Source: DATGWF01 sp035299585
GTDB lineage: Bacteria > Actinomycetota > Actinomycetes > Actinomycetales > Microbacteriaceae
Direction of reading: 5' to 3'
NCBI GenBank assembly: GCA_035299585.1
Contig: DATGWF010000088.1
Span: 1-10,795 of the forward strand
DNA: 10,795 bases
Shown: positions 6,314 through 10,795 of the stretch, in pieces
Position numbering within the stretch: the stretch's first letter is position 1
Layout of the letters: each line of letters opens with the position of its first letter
Position numbers and translations under genes: made by a program
Notes under the pieces: model-generated
The model's database searches: none
Told to the model about the DNA's origin: nothing
Seen by the model: the letters and a program-made list of their open reading frames with translations, nothing else

Positions 6314-7597
6314 CTAGCGGTCCCCGGTTCGCCGCCAGGTGTTGTCGTGTTGGGCAGTGAAGACACCGATGGACGTTTCGGTGGGGTCGCCGTGCTCATC
6401 GAAACGGATACCTCCGGAGAGGCCGTCGTAGTCGATTTGCTTGCCTTGAGCGAGGAGCTTGGCGCCCTCTTCAAAGGAATGCACCTTGACTCCGTGTCCG
6501 GTCCCGCCCGAAACCTGACGCAGGTATTTGGCGATGTCCGGACCGCTGACGCTATTAGCCGCATATGCTGCCAGCGCAACGAGGGTCACCGCGTCGTAGG
6601 CCTCGGCCGCGTAGCTCGTGTCAACAAGCTCCGGATCGACACCGTGCAGGCGCTGCGTGAAGTCACCGAGCGTGGTGACGTCCACACCGGGAATGGTGGC
6701 GTGCGCCCCATCAATGAGCCCGGGAGTGAACGCCGAGCTGTAGTCCTTCGCGTTTCCGTCGACGAGGTACAGCTGCTTCGCCATCACCCCCGCTGCGATG
6801 AGCGCGGGAATGATGGTGCGAGCCTGATCGAAGGAGATGACAGCGACCGCATCGGGCCGTTGGGCTACGATTGCGGCCACCTGGCTACTGAAGGTGGTGT
6901 CGCCTTCGTTGAAGGATTGGGTCGAAACGACATTGCCGCCGGTGCTCTGAAACGATGCGCTGAGGTTGTCGACGAGACCGACACCGTACGCATCGTTGAG
7001 ATAGATGATGCCGAGCGTTGCCACTCCCGCGTTGGCGATTTCGTTGCCCAGCACCTCCCCCTGCAACACGTCGGAGGGCGCCGTGCGGAAGTACATGTCG
7101 TGATCTTTCCAAGCGGTGAGTTCTGGGGAGGTATTCGACGGCGAAATCTGGACGACACCCGCACCGGTGATCTGGTCGATGACAATCTTGGTGACCGACG
7201 ATGCGGAGGCCCCCACGACTGCCGTCACACCCTGAGAGAGCAAGTCCGTGGTGGATACCGTCGCGGTACTTGTCGACGTGTCACCCGAATCGCGCTCGAT
7301 GAGCCGTACGGACAGTCCGAGGGAGCTTGCAGCAATGTCCTTCGCTGCGAGCCGGGTCCCCGCGATTTGCGGCGGTCCAAGCGTGGCGAGCGTGCCGCTG
7401 AGTGGCAGCAGTGTTCCCATCTTGAGGGTGAGGTCTCGAGGCCCGGACGCGATCGGGAGCGCCCCGTCATTGGGTGTGTGTGCCGTGCTGGTCGGCGGCG
7501 CCGCGCATCCGGCGAGGACCGCGGTGGCCGCCATGACCGTGAGGCAACCGGTGCGAACGCGTCGAAGTCGGAGCCGATCGGGACGTGAAGCTGGCAT
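6314..7597 (-). CDS. LivK/LivJ-like solute-binding lipoprotein of an ABC importer (second paralogue)
   Basis: This is a periplasmic-binding-protein type I receptor (Peripla_BP_6 family), anchored outside the membrane as a lipoprotein, that would deliver substrate to LivHM. From the ATG at 7597 it has 427 residues. The signal peptide runs R-x-x-R-x-x-R, then a hydrophobic stretch and the lipobox L-A-G-C (Cys31), followed by a short Thr/Pro/Ser linker. Receptor motifs include L-G-P-P-x-I-A-G, I-S-P-S-N-T-S, Y-F-R-T-A-P-S-D and Y-L-N-D-A-Y-G. By hand alignment it is about 70% identical over 159 ungapped residues to the neighbouring receptor (7777-9057). GAAAGG lies 7 nt before the ATG, but a TTG at 7627 with GGAGGG 8 nt upstream is a real alternative adding 10 residues. 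Codon use looks less biased than in the neighbour, suggesting lower expression. Ligand unknown. Confidence 0.92.
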   Translation of the reverse strand: MPASRPDRLRLRRVRTGCLTVMAATAVLAGCAAPPTSTAHTPNDGALPIASGPRDLTLKMGTLLPLSGTLATLGPPQIAGTRLAAKDIAASSLGLSVRLIERDSGDTSTSTATVSTTDLLSQGVTAVVGASASSVTKIVIDQITGAGVVQISPSNTSPELTAWKDHDMYFRTAPSDVLQGEVLGNEIANAGVATLGIIYLNDAYGVGLVDNLSASFQSTGGNVVSTQSFNEGDTTFSSQVAAIVAQRPDAVAVISFDQARTIIPALIAAGVMAKQLYLVDGNAKDYSSAFTPGLIDGAHATIPGVDVTTLGDFTQRLHGVDPELVDTSYAAEAYDAVTLVALAAYAANSVSGPDIAKYLRQVSGGTGHGVKVHSFEEGAKLLAQGKQIDYDGLSGGIRFDEHGDPTETSIGVFTAQHDNTWRRTGDR

Positions 7598-7669
7598 CGG
7601 AGCGCCTTTCGTGAGCGAGTCGGCCAACGGCCGCGCCCTCCGGTCTGAGGGCTCCCGTCACGATAGAAG

Positions 7670-7700
7670 GACTCCGAGTCGGTGGCGGGATTCTCGCCAC
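7670..7700. repeat. Two short palindromes upstream of the second receptor gene
   Basis: GACTC-C-GAGTC (7670-7680) and GTGGCG with CGCCAC (7682-7687 and 7695-7700, 7-nt spacer) lie side by side in the 179-bp gap between the two receptor genes. A TANNNT box on the - strand (TATCGT, close to 7661-7666) is next to them without a convincing -35. They could belong to a separate promoter for the 6314-7597 gene. Short GC-rich palindromes arise easily by chance. Confidence 0.3.
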
Positions 7701-7730
7701 AGCGAGGGCCCCGCCCTCGGGGGAATGGGA

Positions 7731-7760
7731 GAGGGCCCCCAGCCGAAGCTGAGGGCCCTC
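7731..7760 (-). terminator. Terminator of the first receptor gene, with UUCG tetraloop
   Basis: Arms GAGGGCCCCCAGC (7731-7743) and GCTGAGGGCCCTC (7748-7760) pair at 12 of 13 positions. Read on the - strand, the four-base loop is UUCG closed by C-G, the very stable tetraloop. It starts 16 nt after the TAA of the 7777-9057 gene. No T-tract follows. A second small hairpin (7703-7708 with 7714-7719) lies just downstream and may strengthen the stop or fold alternatively. It separates the two receptor genes into different transcripts, at least in part. Confidence 0.82.
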
Positions 7761-7776
7761 GAAGGAAGCTGGAGAC

Positions 7777-9057
7777 TTAGCCGTCGCCGATGCGCTTCCA
7801 GGTGTTGTCGTTCTGGGCCTGGTAGATACCGATGGTTGCCTCGGTCGGGTCGCCGTTCTCGTCGAACGTGACCGGGCCGCTGTAGCCGTCGTAGTCGATC
7901 TGCTTGCCCTCGGACAGCAGCTTTGCGCCGTCCTTGAAGTTGGTGACCTTCTCGCCACCGCCGACGCCGCCCGAAACCTGACGGAGGTACTTGGCGATGG
8001 TGGCGCCATCGGTGCTGTTTGCTGCGTAAGCAGCCAGCGCGATGAGCACAACCGCGTCGTACGACTCGGCAGCGTAGCTGTAGTCGGTCAGGGTCGAGTC
8101 AACACCGAGCAGGCGCTCGGTGAAGTCACCAAGCTTGGCGGTGTCGAGGCCCGGGACGGTACCCTTTGCGCCCTCGAGGAGGCCGGGGGTGAAGTCCTTG
8201 CTGTAGTCCGCGACGTTGCCGTCGACGAAGTACATCTGGCTGCCCTTGACGCCAGCTGCAACCAGTGCCGGAGCAATGGTCTTGGCCTGGTCGAACGTGA
8301 TGAGCGCGACAGCGTCCGGCTTTGCAGCGGTCACCGCAGCAATCTGCGAAGCGAAGTTCGAGTCACCCTCGTTGAAGGCTTCGTTGGCAACAACCTTGCC
8401 GCCAGCCTTTTCGAAAGCTTCCGAAACGAACTTGTCGAGGCCCGAGCCGTAGGCGTCGTTCAGGTAGATGATGCCGAGGGTCGAGACACCGTCGTTCGCG
8501 ATGGTGTTGCCGAGGACCTCGCCCTGAAGGACGTCCGAAGGAGCGGTACGGAAGTAGAGTCCGTTGTCCTTCCAGGTGGTGAGCTGAGCCGAGGTGTTGG
8601 CCGGCGAGAACTGAATCACGCCTGCACCGGTGATCTGGTCGATCACGGTCTTGGTCACACCCGACGAAGCGGCACCGACGATAGCGGAGACACCCTGGTT
8701 GAGGAGGTCAGTTGCCGACACGGTGGCGGTGTTGGTGGTGGTGTCACCCGAGTCACGGTGGACAACATCAACCTTGATACCGGCAGCAGCGTCGTTGACG
8801 TCCGCGACACCGAGGTCAACACCGGCGATCTCGGGCGGGCCGAGGAAGGCCAGCGAGCCGGTCTGCGGCAGCAGGCTGCCGAGCTTCAGGGTGAGGTCGC
8901 GGGGACCCGATGCAATCGGCTGGACGCCGTCGGCGCCTGCAGTTGCCGAGCCACCGGAGGTCGATCCGCCGGCGCATGCGGTGAGCAGCAGGGCGCTGGA
9001 GGCAACAAGTGCCACGCCCGACCACACAGCAGCACGCGAACGCTTCGAAACGCTCAT
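7777..9057 (-). CDS. LivK/LivJ-like solute-binding lipoprotein of an ABC importer (first paralogue, probably the major one)
   Basis: This is an extracytoplasmic receptor of the Peripla_BP_6 family (type I fold), probably the main ligand-binding subunit for the convergent livHMGF transporter. It has 426 residues. The N-terminus has K-R-S-R, a hydrophobic core and the lipobox L-T-A-C (Cys28), then a Gly/Ser/Thr linker to about residue 45. Lobe I starts with L-T-L-K-L-G-S-L-L-P-Q-T-G (55-67). Conserved segments follow: L-G-P-P-E-I-A-G (72-79), F-S-P-A-N-T-S (150-156), Y-F-R-T-A-P-S-D (168-175), Y-L-N-D-A-Y-G-S-G (198-206) and A-E-S-Y-D-A (330-335). The ATG is preceded by AAGGAG (9067-9062) 4 nt upstream. 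Codon choice is strongly biased, consistent with high expression. It has its own terminator downstream. Ligand specificity (branched-chain amino acids or another amide or amino acid) cannot be read from the sequence. Confidence 0.94.
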   Translation of the reverse strand: MSVSKRSRAAVWSGVALVASSALLLTACAGGSTSGGSATAGADGVQPIASGPRDLTLKLGSLLPQTGSLAFLGPPEIAGVDLGVADVNDAAAGIKVDVVHRDSGDTTTNTATVSATDLLNQGVSAIVGAASSGVTKTVIDQITGAGVIQFSPANTSAQLTTWKDNGLYFRTAPSDVLQGEVLGNTIANDGVSTLGIIYLNDAYGSGLDKFVSEAFEKAGGKVVANEAFNEGDSNFASQIAAVTAAKPDAVALITFDQAKTIAPALVAAGVKGSQMYFVDGNVADYSKDFTPGLLEGAKGTVPGLDTAKLGDFTERLLGVDSTLTDYSYAAESYDAVVLIALAAYAANSTDGATIAKYLRQVSGGVGGGEKVTNFKDGAKLLSEGKQIDYDGYSGPVTFDENGDPTEATIGIYQAQNDNTWKRIGDG

Positions 9058-9161
9058 TTTGCTCCTTAAGGATGGATATGGGGAAGGCCCCGCGAACGAG
9101 GCCGTACCCCTAAGGCTAGTGACGCGACGCCCTGCGCACCACTATTTCGCGTCATATCCAC

Positions 9162-9194
9162 GTAACAGACGGCAAATTGTTGCCTTGCTGTTAC
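9162..9194 (-). promoter_or_regulatory. Nested palindrome upstream of the first receptor gene, possible operator
   Basis: Outer arms GTAACAG (9162-9168) and CTGTTAC (9188-9194) enclose inner arms GGCAA (9171-9175) and TTGCC (9180-9184). All are perfect, and the whole element spans 33 bp. It lies 105-137 bp upstream of the receptor ATG, in the non-coding stretch 9058-9246. The base composition locally turns AT-rich, as at promoters, but I cannot name a confident -35/-10 pair. It could be a transcription-factor site or an mRNA hairpin. Confidence 0.4.
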
Positions 9195-9204
9195 CTTTTT
9201 CGGC

Positions 9205-9229
9205 AAAAACCGCTGAATAACTTCTGCGG
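9205..9229 (-). terminator. Intrinsic terminator of rarD
   Basis: Read on the - strand, the stem CCGCAGAA / TTCAGCGG (7 of 8 paired, GTTA loop; 9229-9210) is followed at once by five Ts (9209-9205). It begins 17 nt after the rarD stop. It is the only terminator in the window with a proper T-tract, and it shields the receptor promoter from rarD readthrough. Confidence 0.72.
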
Positions 9230-9246
9230 GAAGCCCCCGAATTGGG

Positions 9247-10203
9247 CTAGTTGCGCGTTTCGAGGGTTCCGAGCGGATCGCTCTCATCTCCGGCGGTCGC
9301 GACACTCGGCTCCGGCCGGGTCGCGCGCGCCGATCTCAGCGCATCGACAATGAGCAACATGCAGGCGAACCAGACGATGATGAAACCGATCCAGCGGGCG
9401 GTCGTCATCTCTTCGTGCAGAAGCGTCACACCGACAACAAACTGCATGACCGGCGCGGCGAACTGAAACAGCCCGAGATAGACGAGCGGCACCCGGCGTG
9501 CCGCCGCCGCAAACAACAGGAGCGGAACGGCAGTGATGACTCCAGCAAGCGACAGCAAGACCGAGGTTGTCGGGTGGGCCGACCCAAACACGAGCCCCTC
9601 CGTCGCGGCCACAATCACCAGCTGCACAACCGCCACGGGCGCAAGCCAGAGCGTCTCCAGGGTGAGACCCGAGACGGCGTCAACCGTTGGGCCAGCCTTC
9701 TTCTTCACGAAGCCATAGATGCCGAAGCTGAACGCGAGAGTCAAGGCGAGCCAGGGAAACTGGCCATAACCAATCGTGAGGGTCAATACGGCGATCGCCG
9801 AAATGGCGACGGCCGCCCACTGCAAGGGACGAAGACGTTCGCGCAGAACGAGCACGCCCAAGAAGATCGTGACGAGGGGGTTGATGAAATAGCCCAGCGA
9901 CGCCTCGACGACATGGTTACTGAGTACCGCGACGACGTAGGTCGTCCAGTTCACCCAGATCAGCACCCCAGCACATCCAAACAGCGCGAGAATCCGACGA
10001 TTCCGCAACAGGCCGAGGAACGACCGCCAGGTTCGAGTGACGCTGAGCAGCACCGCACAGAAGACAAGCGAAAGCAGGATTCGGAGCGCGACAAGCTCCC
10101 ACGCACCAACCGGTGAGAGCGTCAAGAAGTAGAGCGGGAGCAGGCCCCAGAGCAGATACGCGGAAACGGCGTACCAGAGTCCGCCTCGACTGGGAGCATT
10201 CAC
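9247..10203 (-). CDS. rarD: RarD-type EamA-family transporter
   Basis: This is an integral membrane protein of the drug/metabolite transporter superfamily, RarD subfamily; the substrate of this subfamily is not settled. The 318 residues hold two EamA repeats and about ten membrane segments. Family marks are A-Y-L-L-W-G-L-L-P-L-Y (15-25), W-V-N-W-x-x-Y-V (83-90), N-H-V-V-E-A-S-L-G-Y-F-I-N-P-L (96-110), L-R-E-R-L (120-124), G-L-T-L-E-T-L (179-185) and A-V-P-L-L-L-F-A (225-232). The C-terminal 30 residues after D-A-L-R-S-A-R are polar and variable. The start is GTG at 10203; an in-frame TAG lies four codons upstream and no ATG is available near the N-terminus. No Shine-Dalgarno sequence is visible, while a TAGACT box ends 6 nt before the GTG, which suggests a leaderless transcript. 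The gene lies between the groES terminator and its own. Confidence 0.9.
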   Translation of the reverse strand: MNAPSRGGLWYAVSAYLLWGLLPLYFLTLSPVGAWELVALRILLSLVFCAVLLSVTRTWRSFLGLLRNRRILALFGCAGVLIWVNWTTYVVAVLSNHVVEASLGYFINPLVTIFLGVLVLRERLRPLQWAAVAISAIAVLTLTIGYGQFPWLALTLAFSFGIYGFVKKKAGPTVDAVSGLTLETLWLAPVAVVQLVIVAATEGLVFGSAHPTTSVLLSLAGVITAVPLLLFAAAARRVPLVYLGLFQFAAPVMQFVVGVTLLHEEMTTARWIGFIIVWFACMLLIVDALRSARATRPEPSVATAGDESDPLGTLETRN

Positions 10204-10215
10204 GCGTCGAGTCTA
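10204..10215 (-). promoter_or_regulatory. -10 box of a probable leaderless rarD promoter
   Basis: On the - strand the hexamer TAGACT (10215-10210; TANNNT type) is followed by exactly six bases and then the rarD GTG. That would place transcription initiation at or next to the start codon. The -35 region would fall against the groES terminator and shows no good match. Inference from spacing only. Confidence 0.35.
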
Positions 10216-10227
10216 TCGACGGGAATG

Positions 10228-10264
10228 CGTGTGGGCCCGGTCCGTACTGGACCGGGCCCACACG
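10228..10264 (-). terminator. Terminator of groES
   Basis: A perfect 16-bp stem, CGTGTGGGCCCGGTCC (10228-10243) with GGACCGGGCCCACACG (10249-10264), has a 5-nt loop (10244-10248). It begins 14 nt after the groES stop codon. It has no T-tract, but its length and GC content make it the strongest hairpin in the window. It implies that groES is transcribed alone, without groEL. Confidence 0.92.
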
Positions 10265-10278
10265 AGTGAATGGAGTGC

Positions 10279-10575
10279 TTAGCGCACGACGACCGCGAGC
10301 ACGTCGCGAGCCGAGAGGATGAGGTATTCCTCGCCGAGGTACTTGACCTCGGTTCCGCCGTACTTGGAGTAGATGACCTTGTCGCCGACAGCGACGTCGA
10401 GCGGAACGCGGTTGCCGTTGTCGTCGATGCGGCCGGGACCGACGGCGATAACTTCGCCTTCCTGCGGCTTCTCCTTGGCGGTATCCGGAATCACCAGGCC
10501 AGACGCAGTGGTCTGTTCTGCCTCAACCTGCTTGATGACAATGCGATCTTCGAGCGGCTTGATCGAAACCGACAC
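10279..10575 (-). CDS. groES: Co-chaperonin GroES (Hsp10)
   Basis: This is the cytosolic lid of the GroEL chaperonin. The 98-residue length is normal for an actinobacterial GroES. The start I-K-P-L-E-D-R-I-V (5-13), the mobile loop with the GroEL-binding hydrophobic triplet in S-G-L-V-I-P (25-30), P-Q-E-G, V-G-P-G-R, the turn K-Y-G-G-T-E-V and the end L-S-A-R-D-V-L-A-V are all present. The GTG at 10575 is chosen, with AAAGAGG 6 nt upstream. A longer reading from an ATG at 10611 would put the CIRCE operator inside the coding region and add 12 residues foreign to the family. It ends in V-V-V-R rather than the commoner V-V-E-K/R. groEL is not adjacent: a strong terminator and rarD follow. Confidence 0.97.
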   Translation of the reverse strand: MSVSIKPLEDRIVIKQVEAEQTTASGLVIPDTAKEKPQEGEVIAVGPGRIDDNGNRVPLDVAVGDKVIYSKYGGTEVKYLGEEYLILSARDVLAVVVR

Positions 10576-10597
10576 AGGTGACCTCTTTCTTGATGAG

Positions 10598-10624
10598 TTA
10601 GCACACGGCACTGGAGAGTGCTAA
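10598..10624 (-). promoter_or_regulatory. CIRCE element (HrcA operator) of groES
   Basis: TTAGCACAC (10598-10606), nine bases, then GAGTGCTAA (10616-10624). This is the CIRCE consensus TTAGCACTC-N9-GAGTGCTAA with one mismatch, in the arm nearer groES. HrcA bound here represses groES until heat shock. It covers the expected transcription start and lies 23-49 bp before the GTG. Confidence 0.95.
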
Positions 10625-10627
10625 TCC

Positions 10628-10656
10628 AGTGTATGGCCCGAACGGCCCCGGAGCAA
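10628..10656 (-). promoter_or_regulatory. groES core promoter
   Basis: On the - strand TTGCTC (10656-10651) and TACACT (10633-10628) are 17 nt apart. The predicted start near 10621 falls inside the CIRCE element, the normal arrangement for HrcA repression. The -35 matches TTGACA only in part; the -10 fits TANNNT. Confidence 0.7.
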
Positions 10657-10690
10657 ACGCGTCGAGGGCGCGCGGGTGGTGCGACGAAGA

Positions 10691-10702
10691 TAGGCTGAAC
10701 GG
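10691..10702 (+). promoter_or_regulatory. -10 box of a probable leaderless promoter for the right-edge gene
   Basis: TAGGCT (10691-10696) is followed by six bases and the GTG at 10703. No good ribosome binding site is present; there is only an AGG inside the box. The -10-to-start spacing equals that at rarD. Inference from spacing. Confidence 0.35.
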
Positions 10703-10795
10703 GTGAGCACGGACGGCATTCGCGAACTCCTCTCGCCCGCCGGCCAGGAGCTCTTGAGCCAGCTCAGCGAATACCGAGCCGAGCTCGCCACGCCC
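10703..10795 (+). CDS. N-terminal fragment, tentatively a class I SAM-dependent methyltransferase (THUMP-like type)
   Basis: An open frame from GTG at 10703 runs off the window after 31 codons. The residues read S-T-D-G-I-R-E-L-L-S-P-A-G-Q-E-L-L, then a helical stretch with S-E-Y-R-A-E-L-A. An L-L-x-P-x-G-x-x-L-L opening resembles actinobacterial class I methyltransferases with a THUMP-like domain, which I recall near groES in related genomes; no catalytic motif falls inside the fragment. Base composition and codon use favour a real gene: third positions are mostly G or C. It is divergent from groES, with 127 bp between the starts. Product assignment is weak. Confidence 0.45.
   Translation, partial: MSTDGIRELLSPAGQELLSQLSEYRAELATP

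Noticed and set aside
6347..7588. 413-codon open frame on the + strand opposite the second receptor
   Set aside because: It mirrors the receptor frame, its residues are Arg/Asp/Gly/Val-rich without any domain, and the opposite strand has a lipobox and a full receptor fold. It is a shadow of GC-biased codons.
2316..9057. Urea transporter (urtABCDE) instead of a LIV-type system
   Set aside because: UrtB also carries an N-terminal extension, but urt operons have the receptor first in the same operon, and the receptors here do not show the UrtA start motif I know. No urease genes are visible. Amides or urea cannot be excluded, but the LIV-type reading fits better.
9415..10116. 233-codon open frame on the + strand opposite rarD
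   Set aside because: A highly charged, membrane-free antisense translation of a membrane protein; typical shadow.
10576..10611. Extended start for groES at 10611
   Set aside because: It would place the CIRCE operator in coding sequence and give an N-terminus unlike any GroES. The GTG at 10575 has a good ribosome binding site.
1..10795. Mobile element, prophage, CRISPR array, tRNA or rRNA
   Set aside because: I saw no transposase, integrase, regularly spaced direct repeats, CCA-type cloverleaf or rRNA stretch on either strand. Composition is even throughout.

Overview
The window is chromosomal DNA from a GC-rich actinobacterium, most likely of the Microbacteriaceae; the family-level guess is inference. 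The signs are frequent GTG/TTG starts, TANNNT -10 boxes, a single-CIRCE groES, terminators mostly without T-tracts, and a GuaB, GroES and MalY/PatB of actinobacterial type. I see no insertion sequence, phage gene, CRISPR array, tRNA or rRNA. Gene density is high, and no gene-free stretch reaches 300 bp (the longest is 292 bp, between guaB and livH).

Layout, left to right. (1) The 3' end of a MalY/PatB-type PLP enzyme on the + strand (2-508) abuts, stop codon to stop codon, guaB (IMP dehydrogenase) on the - strand (509-2023). (2) A 292-bp divergent regulatory region (2024-2315) holds two inverted repeats, one at each presumed promoter. (3) A complete four-gene operon on the + strand (2316-6246) encodes a branched-chain amino acid type (HAAT family) ABC transporter: livH, livM, livG, livF. 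Its first permease carries a secreted, CnaB/carboxypeptidase-regulatory-like beta-sandwich domain at its N-terminus. (4) A perfect 14-bp-stem terminator (6269-6298) sits between livF and a convergent pair of paralogous lipoprotein solute-binding proteins on the - strand (6314-7597 and 7777-9057). Each of the two has its own similar terminator. (5) rarD (9247-10203, -) follows, then groES (10279-10575, -) with a 32-nt arm-to-arm terminator stem and a CIRCE element. (6) At the right edge is the start of a divergent gene, tentatively a SAM-dependent methyltransferase.

How it fits together: region 2316-9057 is one nutrient-uptake island. LivH and LivM form the membrane channel, LivG and LivF the two ATPases, and the two lipoproteins are alternative substrate receptors delivering to the same translocator. 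The receptors are transcribed separately and towards the permease operon, which allows a different expression level. guaB, groES and rarD are housekeeping neighbours with no evident functional link.

The least explained items are the extracytoplasmic domain fused to LivH, the receptor duplication, three palindromes placed at promoters, and two GTG genes whose -10 boxes sit where leaderless transcripts would need them. No wholly new multi-gene system is evident.
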